Positions 1 to 8,709 of a DNA stretch of 64,000 bases are shown here, piece by piece; within the stretch, counting starts at the first letter, position 1, and every line of letters starts with the position of its first letter. Location: NCBI GenBank assembly GCA_038120295.1, contig JAYOLL010000011.1, forward strand, positions 38,075 to 102,074, read 5' to 3'. The notes beneath the pieces were generated by a model. That model was not told where the DNA came from and did no database searches. It worked only from the letters and a program-made list of their open reading frames with translations. The translations under genes and the position numbers were made by a program. The stretch comes from JAYOEY01 sp038120295 (GTDB lineage: Bacteria > Pseudomonadota > Alphaproteobacteria > MPNO01 > UBA2964).

Positions 1-707
1 TAGATATCCCACTCGCTCTTGATGCGTTTCCAGTGGTCGGAGTCGGTATGCTCGCCGATCTGGCCGGGGCGGAACTCCTCGCCCTTCGGGCCCGGCATCG
101 TGAAGACATGGTCGATATGGGTGTAGTCCATATAGCCCATGCGGGCGAGCGGCTGGATCTTGACCCAGTCGACCTTCCCGTCGGTCAGCGCGTTGTCGTT
201 GATATGGATGCCGACGACCTGGCCGATCACCACGTGATGCACCGACTTCGCGTTGTTGGCCGGCAGGGTGATGGTCGCATGGTGTCTGCATTCGAGGTTC
301 ACCGGCGATTCCGCAACCCGCGGGCATTTGACGATGTTGCAGGGCGCAGGCGTCAGCCCGGCCATCGCCATCTCGTCGACATCGGGCGGCACATGTTTGG
401 ACGACATGTTGACGTGCTCGCGCAGCTCGTAGGTCGCCATGTTGTAGACGAACTCGCCGGTGTCCTCGGCGTTGACGACCGAGTCCTTGCGCCGCGGCGC
501 CGCGCCTTCCTCGTCGATCGCACCGGAGCCCGAGAAGAACACGAAGGGCGGGTCGTAAGCGAGCTGGTTGGAAATCGAAAACGGGGCGAGATTGACGATC
601 CCGTCATGGGAAAGCGAGCTGATCCAGCCGATCGGGCGCGGCACGACGCACGCCTTGAACGGGTTGAAGGGCAGGCCGTGATCGTCGTTTTGCGGTTCGT
701 AGAACAT
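1..707 (-). CDS. Flavin reductase-like domain protein (3' end cut by window edge)
   Basis: The frame starts at an ATG at 705-707 and stays open to the left edge, giving at least 235 residues; it ends W-D-I followed by TA, so the stop may lie one base outside. The start MFYEPQNDDHGLPFNPFKA, then VVPRPIGWISS and a PFSISNQLAYDPPFVFFS segment, is the usual N-terminal pattern of the FMN-binding split-barrel flavin reductase-like family. Such proteins supply reduced flavin to a partner oxygenase or act as flavoenzymes themselves. It is the most distal gene of the minus-strand catabolic operon, 68 bp after the molybdenum hydroxylase stop. The partner enzyme cannot be read from sequence. Confidence 0.85.
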   Translation of the reverse strand, partial: MFYEPQNDDHGLPFNPFKACVVPRPIGWISSLSHDGIVNLAPFSISNQLAYDPPFVFFSGSGAIDEEGAAPRRKDSVVNAEDTGEFVYNMATYELREHVNMSSKHVPPDVDEMAMAGLTPAPCNIVKCPRVAESPVNLECRHHATITLPANNAKSVHHVVIGQVVGIHINDNALTDGKVDWVKIQPLARMGYMDYTHIDHVFTMPGPKGEEFRPGQIGEHTDSDHWKRIKSEWDI

Positions 708-775
708 GTAAGGGGCTCCCTGTTAGCGCTTGTTGTTCCTGAGTGTAGCGCGCAAGGGATCGGAAGGGGAGAGCG

Positions 776-3124
776 CTAGCTCTTTGCCGCCCGGATCGCC
801 TCCCAAACGCGGTGCGGCGTCGCCGGCGCGTCGAGATGCGTCACACCCTCCGGCGCCAGCGCATCGAGGATCGCGTTCATGACAGCCGCCATCGAGCCGC
901 CGTTGCCGGCCTCGCCGCAGCCTTTCACGCCGAGCGGGTTGGTGGCGCAGGGCACGTTGCGGGTCGAGAAATCGATTTCGCACATGTCGTCGGCCCGGGG
1001 CATGGCGTAATCCATGTAGGAGCCGGTGACGAGCTGGCCGTCTGAATCGTAAACCGTGTGCTCCAGCAGCACCTGCCCGACGCCCTGGACGATGCCGCCC
1101 TGCACCTGGCCCTCGACCACCAGCGGGTTGATGACCACGCCGAAATCGTCGACCACGGTGTAGCGGACGATCTTCGTTTCTCCGGTCTCCGGCTCGATCT
1201 CTACCTCGCAGACATGGCAGCCGTTGGGGAAGGACGACGGCGAGGAATCGTGCACCGCCTTGTTGTTGAGGCTCGACGGCACACCGTCCGGCAGGTCTCC
1301 GGCTTCGCGCAGTTTCTTCGCGAGGTTCATCACGTCGATGGTCCGGTCGGTGCCGGCGACGGTGAAAGTACCAGCGGAGAATTCGATATCCTCCTCGGCG
1401 GCTTCCAGAACATGAGCGGCGGCCTTCCTGCCGACCTCTATAATTTCCCCGGCGCAGTCGGCGATGGCGTTGCCGGCGCCGACAAGCGTCTTCGACCCGC
1501 CGGAGCCTGACGCGCCAGGGCTCATCAGGTCGGAATCGTTCTGAATGACCTCGATGGCTTCATAGGGAATGCCGAGTTTCTCGGCAAGGATCTGGGCGAA
1601 CGGCGTACGGTGGCTGGTGCCCATGTCCTTTGCGCCCGTAATCAGCGCGACCGTGCCATCCTCGCGGAACCGTATGTCGGCAAGCTCGCCCGCCGCGCCG
1701 GTGTTTTCCAGATACATGGTGACGGAAATGCCGCGCAGCTTTCCCGCATCGGCAGAAGCCTTGCGGCGGGATTCGAACCCGTTCCAGTCGGCGCGCTCAA
1801 GCGCGGAGTCCATGATCGCCTCGAACTCCCCGGAATCGTATGTCTGGCCGTTGGGCGCCTTGTAGGGGAAAGCATCCGGTGGAATCAGGTTGCGGCGACG
1901 GATTTCGACCCGATCGATGCCCATCTCGCGCGCCGCGCGGTCAATCACCTGCTCCATGATGTATTTGGATTCGGGCCGTCCCGCGCCGCGATAGGGACCG
2001 GTCGGCACGGTGTTAGAGAACATCGCCTGCGTGTTGTAGGAGAAGGCCGGCGTTTTGTAGACGCTGACGATATTGCGGCAGATGACGTTGGTCATCGGCG
2101 CCGGGCCCATCGCCGTCAGATATGCGCCGACATTGCCGACGCCCGTACAGCGGAGCCCCAGGAAATGCCCTTCGGCGTCGAGCGCAAGCTCGGCGGTGAT
2201 ATCGCTGTCGCGTCCCTGGTGGTCGGAGACGAAGCTTTCCGAGCGGTCGCCGGTCCACTTGACCGGGCGTCCCAGCTTGCGCGCGGCGTACAGGACCGAG
2301 ATCGCCTCGACGAACGCAGCACCTTTCATGCCGAACGAGCCGCCGACATCGTTGGAGATGATCCGGAACCGGTCCGGATCGACCTTGAAGATCGCCTTCG
2401 CAAGCGTGTTCTTCGGCCCCATCACGCCCTGGGTTGGCATGTGGACGGTGAACCGTTCCGTCGATGCGTCGTATTCGCCGATGACGCAGCGCGGCTCCAT
2501 TGCGTTCACCACGATGCGGGTCGAGTCGATCTTGACCGTCGAGACATGCGCGGCGCTCGCAAATGCGGCGTCGGTCGCCTCGTCGTCGCCGACGAAGAAA
2601 TCGAGGCAGACATTGCCCGGCGCATCGTCATGCAGCAGAGGCGCGCCGACCTTTGCGGCGTCTTCCGCGTCGATGACGGCAGGGAGGGGAGAAATATCGA
2701 CCGCGACGGCTTCCGCCGCGTCCTGCGCCTGCGCCGCCGTTTCGGCGATCACCACGGCGATCGGCTCGCCGACATGGCGTACGCGTCCCTGTGAGAGACC
2801 GGTGCGCGGCGGCACGTAATAGCCGCTGCCGTCCCTGTTCTTGAGCGGCAGGCCGCTCGGAATGTTGCCGATCCCGTCGGCGACAAGGTCGGCAGCGGTA
2901 TAGACAGCGAGTACGCCCGGCATGGAGGAGGCAGCGCTCGCGTCGATAGAGTTGATATCGCCGTGTCCGACCGGGCTGCGGACGAAGCGGGCGTATACCT
3001 GACCGTCGACATTGGTGTCGTCCGTGTATTCGCCTCCGCCGGTCAGATGGCGCGGGTCTTCGCTACGCGTAACGGGCTGACCGATGCCGAAATTGAGAGG
3101 GATGTCTTGCGATGCCGTCGCCAT
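776..3124 (-). CDS. Xanthine dehydrogenase/CoxL-family molybdopterin-binding large subunit
   Basis: 782 residues from the ATG at 3122-3124, which has an AGGAG-type ribosome site about 12 bases upstream; the frame is open further upstream but that part looks non-coding. Full-length CoxL/XdhB-type large subunit: N-terminal GIGQPVTRSEDPRHLTGGG, an MEPRCVIGEYD segment, NDVGGSFGMKG, GPYRGAGRPESKYIMEQ and the C-terminal GVKGCGEAGNGG, whose Glu (about E738) is the catalytic base in this family. The CO-dehydrogenase active-site Cys loop (AYxCSFR) is absent, so it is not a true CO dehydrogenase; hydroxylation of a heterocycle or aldehyde is more likely. No [2Fe-2S] or FAD subunit is adjacent, which is odd because family members need electron-transfer subunits. 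It lies 22 bp after hyuB in the same direction. Confidence 0.9.
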   Translation of the reverse strand: MATASQDIPLNFGIGQPVTRSEDPRHLTGGGEYTDDTNVDGQVYARFVRSPVGHGDINSIDASAASSMPGVLAVYTAADLVADGIGNIPSGLPLKNRDGSGYYVPPRTGLSQGRVRHVGEPIAVVIAETAAQAQDAAEAVAVDISPLPAVIDAEDAAKVGAPLLHDDAPGNVCLDFFVGDDEATDAAFASAAHVSTVKIDSTRIVVNAMEPRCVIGEYDASTERFTVHMPTQGVMGPKNTLAKAIFKVDPDRFRIISNDVGGSFGMKGAAFVEAISVLYAARKLGRPVKWTGDRSESFVSDHQGRDSDITAELALDAEGHFLGLRCTGVGNVGAYLTAMGPAPMTNVICRNIVSVYKTPAFSYNTQAMFSNTVPTGPYRGAGRPESKYIMEQVIDRAAREMGIDRVEIRRRNLIPPDAFPYKAPNGQTYDSGEFEAIMDSALERADWNGFESRRKASADAGKLRGISVTMYLENTGAAGELADIRFREDGTVALITGAKDMGTSHRTPFAQILAEKLGIPYEAIEVIQNDSDLMSPGASGSGGSKTLVGAGNAIADCAGEIIEVGRKAAAHVLEAAEEDIEFSAGTFTVAGTDRTIDVMNLAKKLREAGDLPDGVPSSLNNKAVHDSSPSSFPNGCHVCEVEIEPETGETKIVRYTVVDDFGVVINPLVVEGQVQGGIVQGVGQVLLEHTVYDSDGQLVTGSYMDYAMPRADDMCEIDFSTRNVPCATNPLGVKGCGEAGNGGSMAAVMNAILDALAPEGVTHLDAPATPHRVWEAIRAAKS

Positions 3125-3146
3125 GTCTGCCGACTCCTGATGCCTG

Positions 3147-4877
3147 TTACGCGCGGCGCGCTTCGGTTGCGGGCAGGTCGATTGAAATGCCGTCCGGGTC
3201 GAAGACGACGCCGAACATCTCTTCGGCCTGTTCGCGTGTGTAATACCCCCGCAGCACATCGCGCTCAACCAGCGCCGGGTCGCGCTCGAACGGGTTGCCG
3301 AACCCGCCCCCGCCGGGGGTCGATACGCGGATCGTATCGCCCGGTTCGATATGAATGTCCTGATCCTTGGACAGATGCGGCGGGGTGTAGGTTTCGCCCT
3401 TGCGGTCGACCACTACCCGGTTGACGCCGCCGTCGGATCCACCAAGCGCGCCCTGAGGCCCGGTGCGACCGTGATCCATCACCATGGATGCGCGCGCCGT
3501 GCCGCGGCGCAGATTGATCTTGTAGTTGACGCCGAACCCGCCGCGCGTCTTTCCGGCGCCGCCGGAGCCTTCGTGCAGCGAAAATTCCTCGAACAGGATC
3601 GGGTAGTACTGTTCCATCACCTCGATCGGCGTGGTCTTGGAGATGCCGATGGTCGAGCAGCCGTTGGAGATGCCGTCTCCCGCTGCGCTTCCGCCGTAGC
3701 CGCCGCCGGAAATCACATACATGACATAGGACCGGCCCTTTTCCGGATCGCTGCCGCCGACGCAGAAATTGCCGCTGGTGCCAGCCGGCGCCGCGAACAG
3801 CTTGTCGGGGATGGCCTCGACGAGGGCGGCGAACACGGCTTCGGCGATGCGCTGGCTGACCTCCGCCGCGCAACCGGAAACCGGGCGCGGATACTCGGCA
3901 TACAGGAACGTGCCTTTGGGATAGTCGATATGCAGCGGGTCGAACGTACCGGCGTTAATCGGCACTTCCGGAAAAATATGCTTCATCGCCAGGTAGACCG
4001 ATGAGCATGTCGTCGCGATGACGCTGTTCATCGGGCCAAGGCAGGGCGGGGAGGAACCCGACATGTCGAAATAGAGCTCGGTGTTCTCCTTGCGGATTTT
4101 CATATCGACCTTTAGCGGCTCGTTTACCACGCCGTCGGAATCGACATAGGCCTCGCCGTGATAATCGCCGTCGGGAATATCCGAGATGCAGGCGCGCATC
4201 AGCTGCGCCGCGCGTTGGCGCAGCTCGCCGATGGCCTGGTTGACGGTGTCCGCGCCATAACGGTCGAGCAGCTGGGTGAACTGTTTCTCGCCGACGGAAA
4301 GCGCGGCGGCCTGAGCCTTAATATCGCCGATGCGCTGGTCGGCGACGCGAATGTTGGACAGCACGATGGAGAGGATTTCCTCGTCCATCACGCCTTCCTT
4401 GTAAAGCTTGACCGGCGGCAGGCGCAGCCCTTCCTGCTCGACCTCCGTGGCGCTGGCGGAGAACCCACCCGGCACCGATCCGCCGGTGTCCGGCCAGTGG
4501 CCGGTATTGGCAAGCCAGGCGAACAGCTCGCCCTTGTAAAAGAACGGCTTCACGAACCGCACATCCATCAGATGCGTGCCGCCGAGATACGGGTCGTTGA
4601 CGATGTAGACGTCGCCCGGCTTCACGTTCTTCGCGCGCTCGATCACGCATTTGGTGCCGAACTGCATAGTCCCGACGAACACCGGCAGGCCGAGCTCACC
4701 CTGCGCGATCAGGTCGCCGGTTTCCGGGTGATAGATACCGTCCGACCGGTCGAGCGCCTCGGAAATAACCGGGCTGAAGGCGGAGCGCACGAAGGCGAGG
4801 TCCATCTCGTTGCAGACCTGCTGCAGCCCGCTCTGGATGACCGCCAGGGTGACGGGGTCGAGGGGAGTTTGCGTCAT
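3147..4877 (-). CDS. hyuB: Hydantoinase B / oxoprolinase family subunit
   Basis: 576 residues from an ATG at 4875-4877 preceded by GAGGT. The N-terminus MTQTPLDPVTLAVIQSGLQQ and the segments IVNDPYLGGTHLMDVRFVKP and ANTGHWPDTGGSVPGGF are typical of HyuB/N-methylhydantoinase B. The Gly-rich C-terminal half (GGGYGGSAAGDG, STPGGGGFGNPFERDP) is also standard. With HyuA it forms ATP-dependent hydantoinase, 5-oxoprolinase or acetone-carboxylase-like complexes, commonly opening cyclic imides or lactams. It follows hyuA after a 157-bp spacer that contains G/C-rich inverted-repeat sequence. The substrate is unknown; the two downstream-acting amidases encoded in the same operon suggest a carbamoyl or amide product. 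Confidence 0.92.
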   Translation of the reverse strand: MTQTPLDPVTLAVIQSGLQQVCNEMDLAFVRSAFSPVISEALDRSDGIYHPETGDLIAQGELGLPVFVGTMQFGTKCVIERAKNVKPGDVYIVNDPYLGGTHLMDVRFVKPFFYKGELFAWLANTGHWPDTGGSVPGGFSASATEVEQEGLRLPPVKLYKEGVMDEEILSIVLSNIRVADQRIGDIKAQAAALSVGEKQFTQLLDRYGADTVNQAIGELRQRAAQLMRACISDIPDGDYHGEAYVDSDGVVNEPLKVDMKIRKENTELYFDMSGSSPPCLGPMNSVIATTCSSVYLAMKHIFPEVPINAGTFDPLHIDYPKGTFLYAEYPRPVSGCAAEVSQRIAEAVFAALVEAIPDKLFAAPAGTSGNFCVGGSDPEKGRSYVMYVISGGGYGGSAAGDGISNGCSTIGISKTTPIEVMEQYYPILFEEFSLHEGSGGAGKTRGGFGVNYKINLRRGTARASMVMDHGRTGPQGALGGSDGGVNRVVVDRKGETYTPPHLSKDQDIHIEPGDTIRVSTPGGGGFGNPFERDPALVERDVLRGYYTREQAEEMFGVVFDPDGISIDLPATEARRA

Positions 4878-4915
4878 TGAAAATACCTCGACTTGGCCGA
4901 TGATCGCCCCGCTCC

Positions 4916-5012
4916 TGACCTCCCCCTGTGGCCGGGGGGAGGAAACAGGTCGCGGCGGGATCCGTCCGGACTCCCTCCCTTGGCACGGGGGAGGGCTGGG
5001 GAGGGGGAATGG
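4916..5012. repeat. G/C-rich imperfect hairpin repeat between hyuA and hyuB
   Basis: The spacer between the two hyu genes contains CCTCCCCC followed by GGGGGGAGG, then CTCCCTCCCTT and CGGGGGAGGG, forming two overlapping G/C hairpins. It looks like an inserted intergenic repeat rather than coding sequence. It separates two genes that usually sit close together, so it could act as an mRNA-stability or attenuating element, but that is inference. Confidence 0.5.
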
Positions 5013-5034
5013 CCGGGCAATCTCAACATCAGGA

Positions 5035-7080
5035 TCATAATGCTCCCACGCTCAGGATCACGTTAGCGAAATCGTCGACCTCCACGCTGTCGGGCGGGCC
5101 GACGACGATGGTGGTGTCGAGCTGTTCGAGAATGGCAGGTCCGTCGAATTTTGCGCCGAGCGGCAGCTTTTTGCGGCGATAGATCGGCGTCTCATAGGTT
5201 TGTCCGCCGAACCAGATTTCACGCGTGCCGATCTGAGCATCCTCCAGAGACGCCGCCCGGTCATCTGCATTCATCAGAGCATCCAGTTCGATTCCCTTGC
5301 GCCGTCCGATCACTGCGCTGTGCAGATTGACGACCACGGGGCGGATCTCGTCGAGCTCGACCGCGAAGCGGGTCCAGTAGGCTTTCGCGAAAATCTCGTG
5401 CAGCTCTTCCCGCGTCACGTCCGGGCTCTCCACCGGGACGGTCAGGATGTGGGTCTGGCCCTGGAACTGCATGTCGACATCGTGCAGAACCACGATTTCC
5501 TCGATCTCGATTCCTTCGTCCGCAATGGTTTCGCGCCCGCGCTGCTCCTGTTCGCGGAACAGGGACGCGATCTGCTTCATGTCGGCGACGGGCAGGGGGC
5601 TGTTGACCGTGTTGACGTAATCGTGCCGCACATCGGCGACGACGCAGCCGACCGCATTGGTGATGCCGGGTCGCGCCGGGACCAGCACCTTCGGTACGCC
5701 AAGCTCGCGCGCCAGCGAGGCGGCATGCAGCGGTCCCGCTCCGCCGAACGGAAAGAGCGAGAAATCGCGCGGGTCGTGTCCGCGCGCCAGCGATACCATA
5801 CGGAGCGCGCCCGCCATCTTGGTGTTGGCAATGCGAATGATGGCGGCGGCGGCGTCTTCCGCGCTTTTCATGCCGAGCGGTTTCGCGATCTGCTGCATCA
5901 TCGCGTCGCGCACGTCCTGCAACGAAACCTTCGCATCGGCGGCGAGAATGGCATCGGGGTTGAGCCGGCCCAGCACGAGGTTGGCGTCGGTGATGGTCGG
6001 CTGCGTGCCGCCGCGCCCGTAGCATATCGGGCCCGGGACCGAGCCCGCACTCTCCGGCCCGACCTCGAGTATACCGGCCGCACTTATATGGGCAATCGAG
6101 CCGCCGCCCGCGCCGATGGTGCGCACATCGACCATCGGGACATGGATCGGCATGGCGTATTCGATTTCGAGTTCAGACGAGACCTGCGGAATCCCGTCCT
6201 TGATCAGAGCCACGTCGCAGCTCGTGCCGCCCATGTCGCAGGTGATCACGTTGGGCTGTCCCGCCCGGGTCGCGGTGAAGGCGGCGGCCATGACGCCGGA
6301 GGCCGGCCCCGACATCACCGTGTTGACCGCGGCGTCGGCGATGATACGCGACGACACCGTGCCGCCATTGCCCTGCATCACCAGAAGATCGTGGCCGTAG
6401 CCGCGCTCCTGCAGCTCGTCGCGCAGGCGGCGGATATAGCGGTCGAGCACCGGCTGTACCGAGGCGTTGATCATCGCCGTCGTGCCGCGCTCGTATTCGC
6501 GATACTCCGCCATGATGGCGCTGCCGCGGGTGACGTAGTCGTTGGGCCACATCTCGCGGGCGATTTCCTCCGCCCGGCGCTCATGCGCGTCGTTGATGTA
6601 GCTGTGCAGGAAATGGATGACGAGGGATTCGACGCCCGCATCGATCAGTCGCCGGACCGCATCGCGGACACTCTGTTCGTCAAGCGCCGTCACCACCTCG
6701 CCGGCGGAATCCATCCGCTCCGTGACTTCGAGCCGGAGGTTGCGCGGGATCAGGCATTCGAAACTGCCGATCAGCCCGTACGGGTTGGGCCGCGTCCGCC
6801 GCCCGAGTTCGAGCGAATCCCGGAACCCCTTGGTCGTGATCAGCCCGCAGGACGCGATCTTGCGTTCGAGCAGGGCGTTTGTGGTGACCGTGGTGCCGTG
6901 AACGATGGTATCGATCTCGGGCAGCTTTGCATCGCCCTGCTCGATGGCGGACAGCACGCCGAAGGCCTGGTTTTCCGGCGTACTCGGCACCTTGGCGATC
7001 TTCACCGCGCCTGTTGCGTCGTCCAGCGCGATCAGATCGGTAAAGGTTCCCCCGACATCGACTCCGACGATCTTTCCCAT
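5035..7080 (-). CDS. hyuA: Hydantoinase A / oxoprolinase family subunit
   Basis: 681 residues, the normal size for N-methylhydantoinase A. The start MGKIVGVDVGGTFTDLIALD carries the ASKHA-type phosphate loop, followed by IVHGTTVTTNALLERK, and a second nucleotide-binding part with CDMGGTSCDVALI and GAGGGSIAHI. FPFGGAGPLHAASLARELG near residue 450 is the usual HyuA signature. The subunit is expected to use ATP to activate the ring carbonyl while HyuB completes the active site. It lies between the isochorismatase genes and hyuB on the minus strand. The 113 bp upstream are AT-richer than the surroundings and could hold a promoter. Confidence 0.93.
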   Translation of the reverse strand: MGKIVGVDVGGTFTDLIALDDATGAVKIAKVPSTPENQAFGVLSAIEQGDAKLPEIDTIVHGTTVTTNALLERKIASCGLITTKGFRDSLELGRRTRPNPYGLIGSFECLIPRNLRLEVTERMDSAGEVVTALDEQSVRDAVRRLIDAGVESLVIHFLHSYINDAHERRAEEIAREMWPNDYVTRGSAIMAEYREYERGTTAMINASVQPVLDRYIRRLRDELQERGYGHDLLVMQGNGGTVSSRIIADAAVNTVMSGPASGVMAAAFTATRAGQPNVITCDMGGTSCDVALIKDGIPQVSSELEIEYAMPIHVPMVDVRTIGAGGGSIAHISAAGILEVGPESAGSVPGPICYGRGGTQPTITDANLVLGRLNPDAILAADAKVSLQDVRDAMMQQIAKPLGMKSAEDAAAAIIRIANTKMAGALRMVSLARGHDPRDFSLFPFGGAGPLHAASLARELGVPKVLVPARPGITNAVGCVVADVRHDYVNTVNSPLPVADMKQIASLFREQEQRGRETIADEGIEIEEIVVLHDVDMQFQGQTHILTVPVESPDVTREELHEIFAKAYWTRFAVELDEIRPVVVNLHSAVIGRRKGIELDALMNADDRAASLEDAQIGTREIWFGGQTYETPIYRRKKLPLGAKFDGPAILEQLDTTIVVGPPDSVEVDDFANVILSVGAL

Positions 7081-7193
7081 GTGTGCGCTTCCATTCGCCG
7101 CCGTGACGGGCGGTTCAGAGATTGTTTGTGTACATATGAATTATGGGGCGGTCAGGCCGCGTTGTCATCCGGGTTGTAAGACGAAAAGAGCCG

Positions 7194-7904
7194 CTACTCC
7201 GCCGCCGCAGCCCGGTGTTTTTCCAGGTGGCCGATTACCTCTTCGGCAAGCTGGACATCGCCGAAATTGGTGTAGAACACATTGAGAGCCTCGACATGGC
7301 CGGACTGCGAATTCGCGGCGCATGCGTCTTCGACGATTAGGGTGCGGTAATTCATCATCATCGCGTCGCGCGCGGTCGATTCGACGCACACATTGGTGAC
7401 AATGCCGCAGAACACCAGCGTGTCGATGCCGTACGTTTCCAGCACATGTTCCATGTTGGACGCGCCTTCGATAAAGGCCGAGTAGCGTGTTTTGTTGACG
7501 CGCAAATCGCCTTCGCGGGCGTCCAGCGCGGGCCATAATTTGAAGCCCTCGCTGTCCTTGGCGAGTTCGCGCTTTCTTCCGTCGACCACCTCTTTCTTCA
7601 TCCGGCCGTAATGGGTGTTCCAGCTCTTGAAGCATTCTGTGTCGGTGACGTTTCGAACCCAGATGATCTTCGCGCCGAAGCGCCGGAATTCGCCGACCAG
7701 CCGGTTGATCGTGGGAACAATTTCAAGCGCCGGCGCGCAGTAAGCCTGGGCGTTATCGGCCATGTAGAAATTCTGCATGTCGATGACCGCCAGCGCGGTC
7801 TGGGCCGGGTTGAACTCGATGATGGAATGCGGCGCGCCGTCGCGGCGTGTTACGCGGTCGATACTCTCGGGACGCAATACGGATTCGGACACGGCATCGG
7901 CCAT
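7194..7904 (-). CDS. Isochorismatase-fold cysteine hydrolase (amidase-type), copy 1
   Basis: 236 residues from the ATG at 7902-7904. The Asp-Lys-Cys catalytic triad of the family is visible: D in ALAVIDMQNFYM, K in LRVNKTRYSAF and C in GIVTNVCVESTARD, with the conserved following segment MMMNYRTLIVEDAC. The fold includes N-carbamoylsarcosine amidase, maleamate amidase, nicotinamidase and ureidoacrylate amidase. Cotranscription with hyuA/hyuB makes an N-carbamoyl amino acid or linear amide substrate plausible. The next gene upstream is a close paralogue and the two are only 38 bp apart, which suggests tandem duplication. Confidence 0.9.
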   Translation of the reverse strand: MADAVSESVLRPESIDRVTRRDGAPHSIIEFNPAQTALAVIDMQNFYMADNAQAYCAPALEIVPTINRLVGEFRRFGAKIIWVRNVTDTECFKSWNTHYGRMKKEVVDGRKRELAKDSEGFKLWPALDAREGDLRVNKTRYSAFIEGASNMEHVLETYGIDTLVFCGIVTNVCVESTARDAMMMNYRTLIVEDACAANSQSGHVEALNVFYTNFGDVQLAEEVIGHLEKHRAAAAE

Positions 7905-7942
7905 GACAGCTCTCCTGTAAACGTTCGTTTTTTGGACGGAGA

Positions 7943-8644
7943 CTACTCCGCCGCGGCGGCGCCCAGGTTCCGCTCGAGCAGGGCTATCGCCTCATCGGTC
8001 GACTGGACGTCGCCGAACTGGAGATAGAACTGGTTGATCGTCGCGTTGTGCAGCTCGTCGTCCGGCGCGGCGCAGCCGTCGGTAATCATCATCGTCCGGT
8101 AGTTGAGCATCATCGCATCGCGCGCGGTGGATTCGACGCAGGTGCAGGTCGACACTCCGGTGACCAGCAGCGTGTCGATGCCGCGTTCCTTCAGGATGCC
8201 GTCGAACACCGACGGGTCCGGCATGAAGGCGGAATAGCGCGTCTTCGGTACGATCAGGTCTTCGTCCTTCACGTTCAGGTCCGGCCAGATGTCGAAGCCG
8301 CTGCCGCCCGGGTTCATCCCGTCGACGCGCTTCTGACCATTCTCTTCCGTCATGCGCTCGTAATAGACCGACCAGAAATCGAGCGAATCCGGCCCCGAAT
8401 GGGTCTGGATCCACACCACCGTGCCGCCGGCGCGCCGCGTGGCTTCGGCCAGAAGGTTGATATTCGGCACGATTTCCCGCGCTACAGGGCATTCCGACGG
8501 CTGGCCTTCGCCCATGAAGTAGAGCTGCATGTCGACCACCACCAGCGCGGTCGACGGGCCGTTCAGCAACTCGATCGTATGTTCGCGTCCCGACCGGCGG
8601 ACGACGCGTGCAATATGTTCAGGCTTGATGTGAACCTTGTGCAT
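7943..8644 (-). CDS. Isochorismatase-fold cysteine hydrolase (amidase-type), copy 2
   Basis: 233 residues. The triad is D in ALVVVDMQLYFM, K in LIVPKTRYSAFM and C in GVSTCTCVESTARD. It aligns along its length with the downstream neighbour (shared KTRYSAF, CVESTARDAMM and NYRT blocks, and a VxRxxGxxHxIxxxN-like N-terminus), so the pair are tandem paralogues. Differences around the nucleophile (TCTC here, TNVC in copy 1) and in the lid region suggest different substrates or an obligate hetero-oligomer. It lies 65 bp downstream of the SDR gene on the same strand. The actual substrate is not readable. Confidence 0.9.
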   Translation of the reverse strand: MHKVHIKPEHIARVVRRSGREHTIELLNGPSTALVVVDMQLYFMGEGQPSECPVAREIVPNINLLAEATRRAGGTVVWIQTHSGPDSLDFWSVYYERMTEENGQKRVDGMNPGGSGFDIWPDLNVKDEDLIVPKTRYSAFMPDPSVFDGILKERGIDTLLVTGVSTCTCVESTARDAMMLNYRTMMITDGCAAPDDELHNATINQFYLQFGDVQSTDEAIALLERNLGAAAAE

Positions 8645-8709
8645 GGGAATCTCCCCTTCAGAATTGTCCCTTTTCTGTGCGGACTATAGCAGGACTCGCC
8701 TCCGGCGCG

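Noticed and set aside
776..3124. CO dehydrogenase large subunit (CoxL form I)
   Set aside because: The AYxCSFR active-site loop is missing and coxM/coxS are not adjacent.
5200..7179. A long open frame on the plus strand opposite hyuA
   Set aside because: It is the antisense shadow of a high-GC gene; its protein has no recognisable motif and the minus-strand HyuA is complete and intact.
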